Source: CBDCUC01 sp965222485 (GTDB lineage: Bacteria; Pseudomonadota; Alphaproteobacteria; Rhizobiales; Hyphomicrobiaceae). Taken from it: a stretch of DNA of 64,000 nucleotides. Numbering within the stretch: position 1 is the stretch's first letter; each line of letters opens with the position of its first letter. Of the stretch, positions 35,003 through 43,285 are shown piece after piece. The notes under the pieces are model-generated. The model ran no database searches, was not told where the DNA came from, and was given only the letters and a program-made list of their open reading frames with translations. Both the position numbers and the translations under genes were made by a program. The DNA lies in contig CBDCUC010000040.1 of the NCBI GenBank assembly GCA_965222485.1, forward strand, positions 1,984,001 to 2,048,000, in the 5' to 3' direction.

Positions 35003-36850
35003 CTATTCGCCTGGCGGAACAATGGTTGTTGCGTGCTTAATGATCGCGTCTGCATCAGTGTCAAACGACTCGAAGTTGAGGGTTAGCTTCTGAATGTTGG
35101 CAATTGACGCGATGGAAACTGGTAGACTTGTGAATGTGAACTTCTCCGGGCAATCAATAAGCACGGTGAGTATTTTCTTCCCCATTTGAAGCGCCAGACT
35201 GATTTCGTTGACAACCCAGTCGTCGTCTTCTGCAGACCGTTCGTCCAGCTTTTTTTGCCAATTCGGTCCAATCATCACCAGCATCAATTCGCATTTCTCG
35301 ATACTACTTCGAAGTTCGTCAGGAAATGGCTTTCCCGGCTCGATTGACTTTGTGTCCATGAAGACAGTGCCGGAGCCGTACTCACCAATTATTCGGTCGT
35401 AAAGGCGTGCGGTTGGCCATCGGCTGTCGTCGCGCCGGTAGCTGACGAATATGTTGGGGGCTGAGGTGGCGTTCTCGACAGCGGCTGGTTGTGAGAATTG
35501 ATCGGGCTTTTTAGTGGCGTTCGATCCTATCTGGAAAATGGTACCAGTAGAAAGTTGCCAAGTATCGTCGAAGTGTGTGCCGAGCCGCTCAAACAGTAGG
35601 CTGTACTGTGGCGCCATTATTATCGGGCCAACCAGCTGTGCATGCAGATACAGAGAGACGAACGCTATATCATCCACGAACGCTATGCGTCCTGGCATGT
35701 AGTATGGCGTCTTTCTAACAGTAATCGAACCGTTTAAGTTTCGAATGGTGGGGGCAAAATTGAGGCTAATCGTGCCCTCAATTTCATCGATATAGTTTGG
35801 ATGACGTGCTGGCCTATTCAGGATACGTGAGCCGAGTAGAAGGTACTCGCAGGAAAGTTCGGTGAAGTCCTTATAGTTGAGCTCGTGGTTGTATTTTCCG
35901 TGGGCTTCAATAAAGCGATGAAGTCGTTTGACCTCACTTTGGAGTTCTTTTGTTTCGGGGCTTTCGTCATGCGCCGGTAAAACTGATGACTGATGATCCC
36001 AGACGAGAATCTCAATTTCGAACTCTTCTGCGAGCGAAGGTTGAAGTGTTGCAAGGAAGCGCTCGAGCGTAGCCCCTCCGTTAAAATATGAGCAGCGCAC
36101 GTGTCGAACCTTTCTTCGACTGCTCGTGATGTCGGATTTGATGAAATCGAACATCTCTTCAGTATTGGCTAGCGCTTGTAGATGCGACGCCTGAGGTCTA
36201 ATTGGGCGCGAGATCGGTGAGCTGTTTTTGGCAGCCTTCGCGCATTCGCCGCTCCATTCGTCTTGGCTACGCCCCAGCCAGAAAAATTCCTGCCGTTGCT
36301 GATTTCCTGACAATCTGGCGCCGGGTATGCGTTGGAAGGCCAAGCCACTTGTGCCGGGCTCCGCGCTGTCCCGACCGTAGCTTTTCCGGGCTTCTGCGCT
36401 CATAAAGACATGGTTGGGCGGGACAAGTTCTTCTATGCGCTGCGCACGCAGAATCGCGGGGCCGTACAGCATGTTCCGGCCGCGCCAATGCTTTCGGTCA
36501 ACATACAGCTCACCGAAGTGAAGGCAGACTGCTATGCGCAGCCTGTCAGTCTCAGGCGTGTTTCTGCCAGCGCCCTTTCCGCTATTCCATCCCTGATTTG
36601 CAAAATAATCTCGCAGATCCAGTGCAAAAGTGGCTGCACTTTCAAATCGCGAGAAAATGCACATCACTGACGTGCCGATTAGCTGCATGTCGAGCCGTCG
36701 GTGCTTTGCGGCCAACTTAATCAAGTCGGGGGCGATGAGTCTTGTTAATCGCGGAACCTCTTCGGTCGACAAGGTGCCATCGACCGCTATCCTTCCCATG
36801 ACTACGTAGCCGGTCATTGATGCTTGTTTTGAAAAGGTTCTCCTTAACAT
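35003..36850 (-). CDS. Cyclase-homology domain / unknown domain / TIR domain fusion protein
   Basis: A 615-residue protein in three parts. Residues ~12-175 resemble a class III nucleotide cyclase fold (LRIAVCLHFGELYV, YGPAILRAQRIEELVPPNHV), but the two metal-binding Asp positions appear to be Arg and Thr (VVMGRIAVDGT, LIGTSVMCIF), so catalysis is unlikely. The middle ~230-450 is unrecognised. Residues ~466-590 are a TIR domain (NIFVSYRRDDSRW) with the presumed NADase Glu near residue 549 in WVVNEISLAL. I chose the ATG at 36850, 17 bp after the TauE/SafE stop; the frame is open to 36898. No signal peptide or membrane segment is seen. An immune or signalling NADase is inference. Confidence 0.82.
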   Translation of the reverse strand: MLRRTFSKQASMTGYVVMGRIAVDGTLSTEEVPRLTRLIAPDLIKLAAKHRRLDMQLIGTSVMCIFSRFESAATFALDLRDYFANQGWNSGKGAGRNTPETDRLRIAVCLHFGELYVDRKHWRGRNMLYGPAILRAQRIEELVPPNHVFMSAEARKSYGRDSAEPGTSGLAFQRIPGARLSGNQQRQEFFWLGRSQDEWSGECAKAAKNSSPISRPIRPQASHLQALANTEEMFDFIKSDITSSRRKVRHVRCSYFNGGATLERFLATLQPSLAEEFEIEILVWDHQSSVLPAHDESPETKELQSEVKRLHRFIEAHGKYNHELNYKDFTELSCEYLLLGSRILNRPARHPNYIDEIEGTISLNFAPTIRNLNGSITVRKTPYYMPGRIAFVDDIAFVSLYLHAQLVGPIIMAPQYSLLFERLGTHFDDTWQLSTGTIFQIGSNATKKPDQFSQPAAVENATSAPNIFVSYRRDDSRWPTARLYDRIIGEYGSGTVFMDTKSIEPGKPFPDELRSSIEKCELMLVMIGPNWQKKLDERSAEDDDWVVNEISLALQMGKKILTVLIDCPEKFTFTSLPVSIASIANIQKLTLNFESFDTDADAIIKHATTIVPPGE

Positions 36851-36867
36851 AGATATTTTCCAATTGT

Positions 36868-37605
36868 TTAGGCCGCGCGTGCCCATAGAGCGAGGCAAAC
36901 ACCCAGAATGCCGACAGTATATGAAATGCGTAGCACGGTTCGTTGTACAGTTGGGGCAGTCGCTGTGAAGCGCGCGAGTATGATGCCGCCTACAAATCCG
37001 CCAATGAGGCTACCGAGCGACCAAGGCAAGAATAGACGCGCGACGAGATTTCCAACCCAGAAGTGTGCGAGGATCGCTGAGGCGGTTATCAGAAGTTCAA
37101 TGAAGCGCGCCTGGATCTTGACAGCGGCGATGCTCTCGTTCTCAGGGTGGTGAAGGCGCAAAAGTGCGACAATGAGCAAAGCAAGCCCAGCCCCGAATAC
37201 ACCGCCATACAGTCCTGCAAGAAAGGCCAACAGATAATATGGACCGCTGTTTGCATAGAGTTGAAGTCTTGGGGTCGCCTCGCAGGCAATGATTGCGCCA
37301 ACCATCGCGGCGATCATCCAGTACTGATTGAGATCTGAGATAAGCCAGGCTCCGCATGCAGCCCCTGCTGCAAAGGGGATGGCCAAAATTAGTGCGCTGT
37401 ACGGCTTGATGTGAGGCCATGTGGTCCAGCTCGACGTTAGACCGCGTGCTATAGACCCAATCTTAATATTGCCGATGATCTGTCCGAGAGACGCCTCGGG
37501 AAACATGAGCTGGAACAAGGGGGCGGCTAGGAACATCGCTCCGCCAAGGACAACACCGTAAATTCCGAGGAGAATGCCGCCCAGGAACAATGCGGTTTCA
37601 AGCAT
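36868..37605 (-). CDS. TauE/SafE family membrane transporter
   Basis: A 245-residue integral membrane protein of the TauE/SafE (DUF81) family, often exporters of sulfite or small organosulfur anions. It has about seven to eight hydrophobic segments. The typical internal duplication is visible as LGGILLGIYGVVLGGAMFLA at the N-terminus and LLAFLAGLYGGVFGAGLALL in the second half. It is immediately upstream of the TIR-domain gene in the same orientation (17 bp between stop and chosen start). The substrate is unknown. Confidence 0.85.
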   Translation of the reverse strand: MLETALFLGGILLGIYGVVLGGAMFLAAPLFQLMFPEASLGQIIGNIKIGSIARGLTSSWTTWPHIKPYSALILAIPFAAGAACGAWLISDLNQYWMIAAMVGAIIACEATPRLQLYANSGPYYLLAFLAGLYGGVFGAGLALLIVALLRLHHPENESIAAVKIQARFIELLITASAILAHFWVGNLVARLFLPWSLGSLIGGFVGGIILARFTATAPTVQRTVLRISYTVGILGVCLALWARAA

Positions 37606-37712
37606 GAATTTGGAACCTTTGTTGTCTTGTCATGCGTTGTAGATCTCTGGCTGTGCGTCTAGCTCAACGTGCTTGTTGGGCTTCATTGACTTACGGTGTG
37701 CTCATCGCCGAG

Positions 37713-38411
37713 CTAACACCAACTCGCTTCGTTCTGGAGAGGGTTGCGCAATAATTCTTGCACGTTTGCTTCTAAAAGGCGGTAGCCGACGTTACCTGCA
37801 AGTCTCTGGCGCCCCTCGTTCATGATGAAGGTTGGGCTGACGTCCACTGCATTCTTTTGGCTCAGGTTGTAGTCGGCAGCCAATCTTGCAACGGCTTCCG
37901 AAGAGCGTATCTTTGCGTCTATAGCGTCGTAGTCAAGCTTGAGCGTGTTTGCAATCTGCCTGTGTACCTGCCAATCAGAGATGTCCAGCGCGTGTTCGAA
38001 AAACGCACGGCGGACTTCCCATGTGGCTCGGAACGCGTTGCCTTTCAGGATGGGCACGTACCCATCTGTTTTTTTGTTCGCCTCCGCGTCGAGCATCTCA
38101 ATAGCCTTAAGGAATATGTGAGCGCTGGCGGATGTTCGCGGCTTGGCGTCAAGCCAGAGCTGCTCATGCAATTTGATATGTGGGAATTTTTTGCCGACGT
38201 CTTGAAGGTGGCGATTGAATCCTTCGAAGCCGCCTTTGTCCGCCCAGTTTGTTTCGATCTTCTCCCACGCATCAGGGAAGACGGAACAGAAGTGCATATC
38301 GATCTCAAGTTGATCGCCAAATGTTTGGACCAATTCTTCAAGCCGCCGATGTGCAATGTAGGCCCAGACGCATAGGACGTCTGAGTAGTAGGATACGCGA
38401 ACCCGTGGCAC
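37713..38411 (-). CDS. DsbA-like thioredoxin-fold protein (PF01323)
   Basis: A 232-residue cytosolic protein of the DsbA/FrnE/2-hydroxychromene-2-carboxylate isomerase group. The N-terminal strand and active-site region reads VSYYSDVLCVWAYIAHRR, and the cis-Pro loop VSPTFIMNEGRQRLAG is present. The usual CPWC motif is replaced by CVWA, so a classical dithiol exchange is unlikely and a glutathione- or isomerase-type role is possible. No signal peptide is seen. It stands alone. Confidence 0.78.
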   Translation of the reverse strand: MPRVRVSYYSDVLCVWAYIAHRRLEELVQTFGDQLEIDMHFCSVFPDAWEKIETNWADKGGFEGFNRHLQDVGKKFPHIKLHEQLWLDAKPRTSASAHIFLKAIEMLDAEANKKTDGYVPILKGNAFRATWEVRRAFFEHALDISDWQVHRQIANTLKLDYDAIDAKIRSSEAVARLAADYNLSQKNAVDVSPTFIMNEGRQRLAGNVGYRLLEANVQELLRNPLQNEASWC

Positions 38412-38588
38412 GTTTGCCCTCCATAATCGATCAGCGTGTGCTGGTCATTCCGGTCGTCTTACAGATGGGGGTTACATTATCATCTGGTTGAGGCGTTGTG
38501 TTTGCCCGAAGACATCTGTATCGCGCCGTTGAACCAGGTTCGCTTCGGGTCGTCAGAGTGAGCCCGCTTTCAAATGAGGGCTGCCAAA

Positions 38589-38614
38589 GCGGCAGGACAA
38601 GCTTGTCCTGCCGC
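38589..38614 (-). terminator. Perfect palindrome, probable terminator of the marR-membrane protein unit
   Basis: A 26-bp perfect palindrome (GCGGCAGGACAA with its complement) lies 39 bp beyond the stop of the leftward membrane-protein gene. It is flanked by AAA and TTT-containing sequence. It could form a very stable hairpin in transcripts from either strand. Terminator function is inferred from position. Confidence 0.6.
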
Positions 38615-38652
38615 CGTTTGGGATCAATGGAGATCTCTGTCCAACATGCGCT

Positions 38653-39306
38653 TCACCCCTGGTGTCGCGCGTGGTGGATCTGCATTAGCGAAATGATGTG
38701 TAAGATTATAAAGGCTGGGACGATGAGTGCTGGAATGAGCACAAGCGGCATCTGCCCCATAGGCGTTGTGGTTATACTGTCCACAAAACCCGGAATCTGA
38801 TTGCGCGCTGCGATCCCTGCGGAGACAGCGATCGCGAAGTCCAAAAGCCCGACGTAGTGGAACGAGCGAAGGCGCGAGTTTGTCAGGAATGACGGATCGG
38901 TTCTGATCCGCCAGGCCATGAAGGGTGCGGCGATACCAACGGCGACGTCTCCCAGGCCTGCCGGCCAGGCAAAAAAACCTGGTAAATGGCCGAAGGCGTA
39001 GACTGCAAGGAACAGCCCTCCCAAAATGCGCCAGGCCTGGAATTCGGTCAGCAGTACCGGATCTAGATTGAGTGCGAGGTCTCTCATTTTCGAAGACAAG
39101 GCCATCGCCAGCCCGAAGGCAGAGACCGGGACCACAATGGCAATCAATGCGCCAATTGCGGGTTGATCGGCGGGAACGTCAAATGTGCCCAATATTGCAA
39201 GAGTGACGATGGTTGTGGCCCAGGCCAGCGCCAAAGCTATGGTCCAATTGTGGGGATGGCTGCTGGTGGGTTTCGCTGCTCCTGCGAATGCTGTGTTGGT
39301 CGACAT
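38653..39306 (-). CDS. Hypothetical integral membrane protein
   Basis: A 217-residue protein with about six hydrophobic segments (for example IALALAWATTIVTLAILG, AIGALIAIVVPVSAFGLAMA, MPLVLIPALIVPAFIILHII). I do not recognise a named family. It lies 73 bp downstream of a MarR regulator in the same orientation, and the gap holds an operator-like site (39328-39347) matching two sites upstream of marR. It is therefore probably controlled by that regulator. A role in drug or stress response is inference from this context only. Confidence 0.72.
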   Translation of the reverse strand: MSTNTAFAGAAKPTSSHPHNWTIALALAWATTIVTLAILGTFDVPADQPAIGALIAIVVPVSAFGLAMALSSKMRDLALNLDPVLLTEFQAWRILGGLFLAVYAFGHLPGFFAWPAGLGDVAVGIAAPFMAWRIRTDPSFLTNSRLRSFHYVGLLDFAIAVSAGIAARNQIPGFVDSITTTPMGQMPLVLIPALIVPAFIILHIISLMQIHHARHQG

Positions 39307-39327
39307 CGCTATTCTCCTTTTTCAAAT

Positions 39328-39347
39328 AAGTGTAGTTGCACGTAATT
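39328..39347 (+). promoter_or_regulatory. MarR operator-like site a
   Basis: AAGTGTAGTTGCACGTAATT, between marR and the membrane-protein gene. It shares the pattern GTGTA-TTGCAC(G/A)TAAT with sites at 39845-39866 (opposite strand) and 39871-39890. The match to the other two sites is direct observation; binding is inference. Confidence 0.6.
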
Positions 39348-39379
39348 AGGCATGATTGTGCCTGTGGTCGCAGCACCGA

Positions 39380-39814
39380 TTACACGTCTTCAATGCTGCG
39401 GGTAAGTTCGATCAACTGGGCAAGTCGGGTACGGCCGAGTTGTTTTACAATCTGGTTTTGTGCCGCCTGCCAGTATGGCTCGGCCTCCTTTATTATCCGC
39501 TGGCCGGCCGGCGTCAGTGTTATCAGGCGCTCGCGGCGATCGTTGCCAGACGTAACGGTGACCCAATCTGCGCGCTCGGCCAGCGTCAGGTTGCGCGTGA
39601 GCGTCGTTCGATCCATTCCTAAGCGCTTGGCAAGGTTGGTCATGGCGATGCCGTTCTTGTCATCGTTCGCAGATAGCATGGCGAGTAACGTGAATTGGGT
39701 CGCTTGCAGGCCCGTTGGCTTCAGGTGCCTGTCGTACGCCTGCGTTATCTTGCGAGCGGCTTTGCGGATGTTGAAGCACGCACAGTTTGGGTGCTCCAGA
39801 GGCTTCACTGTCAT
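39380..39814 (-). CDS. MarR-family transcriptional regulator
   Basis: 144 residues with a winged helix-turn-helix: the recognition region is AMTNLAKRLGMDRTTLTRNL and the wing is VTSGNDRRERLITLTPAG. CACFNIRKAARKITQAYDR is typical of a MarR subgroup that acts as a repressor. I chose the ATG at 39814; the frame is open to 39997 but the upstream part contains the operator-like sites. Two near-identical sites lie 30-77 bp upstream and one lies downstream before the membrane-protein gene, so autoregulation is likely. Confidence 0.88.
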   Translation of the reverse strand: MTVKPLEHPNCACFNIRKAARKITQAYDRHLKPTGLQATQFTLLAMLSANDDKNGIAMTNLAKRLGMDRTTLTRNLTLAERADWVTVTSGNDRRERLITLTPAGQRIIKEAEPYWQAAQNQIVKQLGRTRLAQLIELTRSIEDV

Positions 39815-39844
39815 TGTCGTTGGTCCTAACGTCCGAATTTGCCA

Positions 39845-39866
39845 AATTACGTGCAGGCACACGTTT
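39845..39866 (-). promoter_or_regulatory. MarR operator-like site b
   Basis: On the minus strand AAACGTGTGCCTGCACGTAATT, matching sites a and c. It lies about 31-52 bp upstream of the marR start, where a repressor could block its own promoter. Confidence 0.55.
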
Positions 39867-39870
39867 ATAG

Positions 39871-39890
39871 TATGTGTACTTGCACATAAT
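39871..39890 (+). promoter_or_regulatory. MarR operator-like site c
   Basis: TATGTGTACTTGCACATAAT, with perfect 6-bp inverted arms TATGTG/CACATA around a 6-bp centre. It matches sites a and b. It is 57-76 bp upstream of marR. Confidence 0.6.
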
Positions 39891-40243
39891 ATGTGGTTTG
39901 GCAAGTGTTCTTTGCCTGATAGCGGAGTGATCGTTAGTGCGGTGCTATGCGCAGGCTGTGGGACTTCCGAATGGGGCTTTGGGTCACTGACGTTCACCTG
40001 ACATCAGGCCTGCGCTTTGTGAAACGGTGTTTAGCGTCGCATCGCCTGGGGTGTTTGGGCTTGGTCGCGAACACTGGGCCGCACCGGAAACTGATCTAGG
40101 TGCGCCCGTTTGTGACATGATTGCTACATTTGGCAGTGAACTCCGGCGCTGCAGTCCAAATTGCGGAAAAAATGCCCACAAGACGTGACCAGCCCTGTAA
40201 CTTTTCAGCGGTTCCGTAGGGTCCGGTTGGAGTTCCATTTGTG

Positions 40244-41155
40244 ATGTTGCGTTGCTGTAATACTTTCATGTCGACCTGTCTTGGGGTTCTGGTGCTGTTT
40301 TTATCCGCGCCGGCGGCCTTGTCGCAAAGCGAGTGGGAAGGCCCGTGGGCTGGTGCCGGTATCGGCTGGAAATGGCTTGAGACCGATATTGACGTAACGC
40401 CAGAGGACTGGAACGTGCCGCCGCCGTCCGGTTTTTTTGGCAATCAGCTGACGCCGGGCGCTGGTGTACCAAAAGGTGGTGAGCTGTCGCCAGACGGTTT
40501 CACTGGCGGTGTCTTGGTTGGTTACAACAAACAATTTGGTTCGATTGTCGTGGGCATAGAAGCCGACGCAGATCTCACGGATGTCGAGGAAACAGAGATC
40601 CGCTCCTCCACCAGTATTGCGGATTACGACGGGGTGAATACGGCAGACCTTGATTTTGCGGAACGTAGCGAGACGTGCCGGAACACAAAGGACATGCGGG
40701 GAGAAGGTTCGCTTAAGGCGAGACTGGGTTACTTGGTTTCAAGCGAATTGATGGTGTTTGCAACGGGCGGTGTGGCGGTTGCAAATGTTGAACACCGCGT
40801 CGATTGCCAATCGGAAACCGTCTTTATTGGCGCCAACGGTGCCGGTGAAATTGCGCGCCACAGCTCGATTGCGAGAGGATCGGAAGACGAATGGGAATTT
40901 GGATGGATTCTTGGGCTGGGCAGTGAGCTGCGCATGAATTCGAGCTGGCGTCTGCGCTTCGATTATAATTACGTCGATCTGCAGTCCTCCACTCAAACCG
41001 TGAGCGTTAACCGGACAACGACGGACGAGATACAGCTTCCCAATACCGGGCCCAGCACGGCACGTTACAAGTGGGATGAGGACTATCAGAAGATTCGCGT
41101 CGGACTTGTCTATAGATTTGGAAGCCCGGCGCTACCTCCGCCACCGCTGAAGTAA
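40244..41155 (+). CDS. Outer-membrane beta-barrel protein (Omp25/31-like)
   Basis: A 303-residue protein with a signal peptide (VLVLFLSAPAALSQ). The barrel begins with WEGPWAGAGIGWKW, followed by GFTGGVLVGYNKQFGSIVVGIEADADL, both typical of the alphaproteobacterial outer-membrane beta-barrel domain. The last strand is KIRVGLVYRFG, followed by a short Pro-rich tail. A loop carries CRNTKD and a second Cys (RVDCQSE), possibly a disulfide. GTG at 40241 directly precedes the chosen ATG, so the start is uncertain by one codon. Confidence 0.82.
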   Translation: MLRCCNTFMSTCLGVLVLFLSAPAALSQSEWEGPWAGAGIGWKWLETDIDVTPEDWNVPPPSGFFGNQLTPGAGVPKGGELSPDGFTGGVLVGYNKQFGSIVVGIEADADLTDVEETEIRSSTSIADYDGVNTADLDFAERSETCRNTKDMRGEGSLKARLGYLVSSELMVFATGGVAVANVEHRVDCQSETVFIGANGAGEIARHSSIARGSEDEWEFGWILGLGSELRMNSSWRLRFDYNYVDLQSSTQTVSVNRTTTDEIQLPNTGPSTARYKWDEDYQKIRVGLVYRFGSPALPPPPLK

Positions 41156-41243
41156 AAGTTTGGACGTGACGTTGACGAGATGCGCCGCTGACCGAGGCCG
41201 CTCAGGTTGGTAGCACGCGGCATCGCGCTTGCCGGCTTTTGCG

Positions 41244-41825
41244 TTAATTCTTGACGAAGGTCGTCGCGCTTAAGATTCCCTGCTGTCCCTTTTTGGTCGG
41301 TGCGTAATAGTAGACCATGATCAGCAGCGTTTCTGTGCGCCCGGTCCAAGAGTGTACGCGAAATGGTTTCTGTTTCCACGTCTCGTCAGGTTTACGCGTC
41401 AGCAAAGCGGTCATCTGTTCGAGTATCTTTGCTTTGTTTTCTTTGGCCGGGATAATCAGGGAGCAGGCCGCATTCTCAGAATCGGCGAATTCAGGCACAT
41501 TCTTTTTGAATAACGCGTCGGGCTTGGAACGCGTGGTGGTTAGCGCGAATTCAGTCCCGAAGTCGTTGAACGTCCATGCACGCAACTCGTCTGCACGCAC
41601 TTCAGGTTGGTACTTTTCAAGGTTCTTGCCCTTCAATTCGTTGAAATTTCCCGCTTTTGCGGCCCCAGCTGTTTTAGAAATTTCAGGCAGCAAGCTCATG
41701 CAGAAAACATCAAACATTTTGACGGTTCTTTCAGGGCCAGGCTTTTCGGGTAGGACGTCGGCGATGGCAGGGGAGACGAATGCAAGCGCTGCAAGAGCAG
41801 CGATGATGGATTTGAAAATTGTCAT
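41244..41825 (-). CDS. Hypothetical secreted protein
   Basis: 193 residues starting with a clear signal peptide (MTIFKSIIAALAALAFVSPAIA). The mature part begins with PERTVKMFDVFCMSLLPEI and has a second Cys in NAACSLIIPAKENK. I recognise no family. The ATG at 41825 is preferred because the signal peptide starts there, although the frame is open to 41891. It converges with the barrel-protein gene. A periplasmic location is inferred. Confidence 0.68.
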   Translation of the reverse strand: MTIFKSIIAALAALAFVSPAIADVLPEKPGPERTVKMFDVFCMSLLPEISKTAGAAKAGNFNELKGKNLEKYQPEVRADELRAWTFNDFGTEFALTTTRSKPDALFKKNVPEFADSENAACSLIIPAKENKAKILEQMTALLTRKPDETWKQKPFRVHSWTGRTETLLIMVYYYAPTKKGQQGILSATTFVKN

Positions 41826-42166
41826 TCTGCCTACTCCTCTTGGCGGGCCCTCGGACACATGAACCATCCTGGTCGGCGATTTTGGTGACACATCCTATGG
41901 GCGGTGTGCTGTTCAATTGGTAACAGGTCAGGGTGACGATACGCGTTTTTTCGGTTTCTTTGTTAAGGCTGGGCGCTTGTAAGCGGTGACACCCGATGTC
42001 CTTTTGTTCTTTTTTGTATTGAAGCGCTCCGTAGTTGTTGGTCGCCACGGTTTGATGGAAAATTTGGACACTAGGGTTTGGGATGAGACGTCAAGGCGTA
42101 CCTTAAAAGGCATGATGATGCGTGTGTTCGATCTGGGCAAATACTGACATTTGTTGCAAAGGAGTG
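41826..42166. other. Divergent intergenic region
   Basis: 341 bp between two divergent genes for secreted proteins. I see no gene, RNA or notable repeat. Confidence 0.45.
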
Positions 42167-42841
42167 ATGATGAAGGGTCATTGCATTTGTGTTGTTTTCG
42201 GGTTTGTGCTTCTGGCGGTTCCTGCCTACGGGGACCCGTATTGTGACGGGTTATGGAGCGCGCGTAATGCTGTGTTCGCGCGCAATGGATATTGTTTCAA
42301 AAGCCCAAGGGCCCAAGCTGTATTTGGTGAGGATTGTTTCCCGCCGTACGGTAAACTTTCGCCTGCGGACGACTCCATTGTAAGGACCATCAAAAAGTTG
42401 GAGCGGGAGGGTAATTGTGAGGGTGAGCCATCCGCAGCACCTCGCAGTGAGGTTTTGAATACCGAGGTGCCTTCATACACGGTTGTCGTGACGCTTTCAC
42501 CCGGAGCGGAAACAAAGCTTGCTTCGAGCGGCGAGACTGTTCGTGTGTCTGCCTACTACTTCGGTGAAGCCAAGCCCGGTGTTGCCGCTGATGAGGCAGG
42601 AGAAATCCAGTTTGGGGAGGAAGTGAAGGACATTGTAGTGGGTCAATCCGCCAATCTTGGCGGCCAGACTTTCTCGGCGAAAGAGGTTAGAAAGGTTGTT
42701 GGTGAGCGGCCGCAACTTCTCATCAACGTCTACAGCAGCCGACGTGTCTTTCAGGACAACATACTGGATTGTGGCATTTGGCAAGGTGACGCTGCCAATG
42801 CGTCGACTTTACCGATCAGCTGCAAGCTCATCGGAGAGTAA
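42167..42841 (+). CDS. Secreted protein with YARHG-type domain
   Basis: 224 residues with a signal peptide (CICVVFGFVLLAVPAYG). A YARHG-type domain follows directly: CDGLWSARNAVFARNGYC and then GEDCFPPYGKLSP. This is the Cys-bearing extracytoplasmic module often found near the cell surface. The rest (VVVTLSPGAETKLASSGE onward) looks like a beta-rich domain with a late Cys pair (DCGIWQ, ISCKLI). An AAAGGAG precedes two consecutive ATG codons (42167, 42170). The function of the domain is not known. Confidence 0.78.
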   Translation: MMKGHCICVVFGFVLLAVPAYGDPYCDGLWSARNAVFARNGYCFKSPRAQAVFGEDCFPPYGKLSPADDSIVRTIKKLEREGNCEGEPSAAPRSEVLNTEVPSYTVVVTLSPGAETKLASSGETVRVSAYYFGEAKPGVAADEAGEIQFGEEVKDIVVGQSANLGGQTFSAKEVRKVVGERPQLLINVYSSRRVFQDNILDCGIWQGDAANASTLPISCKLIGE

Positions 42842-42901
42842 CAACTACACGGCGCCAACGTGGCACAATTGTTGAGCTCTCGTTGGCGTGCTGCATAACT
42901 T

Positions 42902-43285
42902 TTACTTGGACATTTTGCCGGGTAAGTCCACGACGGTCTGGAAGCCGCCATATATCATCCGTAGTCCGTCGAAGGGTACGGGATTCTTTTTTTGGTCAAA
43001 GCGCTCGTCCGACTTCATAAGCTCGTGCATCTGTTTCATGGCCGCATCTCGCGTTGCTTTGTCGGGCCACTCGACCCATGAGAAGACAACTGACTCGTCA
43101 TCCTTGGCCTGTACGGCCTTGCGGAAGTCGGTGTGCTTGCCCAGTGGCACATCATCACCCCAGCATTCGATGACTCGAACAGCGCCAAATTCGACAAAGA
43201 TATTGTCAAAGGCTTCCGCATATTCAATGAACGCCTGCTGGTTTGCGGTCGGCACCGCAAGGACGAAGCCATCGACATAACTCAT
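42902..43285 (-). CDS. DUF1428 family protein
   Basis: A 127-residue protein matching DUF1428 (ferredoxin-like, dimeric alpha-beta barrel type). It begins MSYVDGFVLAVPTANQQAF, has VRVIECWGDDVPLGK and FSWVEWPDKATRDAAM, and ends FDGLRMIYGGFQTVVDL. The ATG at 43285 is used since the family starts there; an upstream in-frame start at 43378 would add 31 unlikely residues. The biochemical role of the family is not established. It is the last gene before the island's left boundary. Confidence 0.88.
   Translation of the reverse strand: MSYVDGFVLAVPTANQQAFIEYAEAFDNIFVEFGAVRVIECWGDDVPLGKHTDFRKAVQAKDDESVVFSWVEWPDKATRDAAMKQMHELMKSDERFDQKKNPVPFDGLRMIYGGFQTVVDLPGKMSK

Larger units (their letters stand above)
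39815..40243. other. Divergent intergenic region between marR and an outer-membrane protein gene
   Basis: 429 bp containing the two operator-like sites near 39845-39890. Beyond these I see no convincing gene or repeat up to the barrel-protein start. Confidence 0.5.

Noticed and set aside
42852..42887. Inverted repeat CGCCAACG/CGTTGGCG between the YARHG and DUF1428 genes
   Set aside because: The 8-bp arms are about 20 nt apart with no T run; it could be a weak shared terminator, but the evidence is too thin to list.
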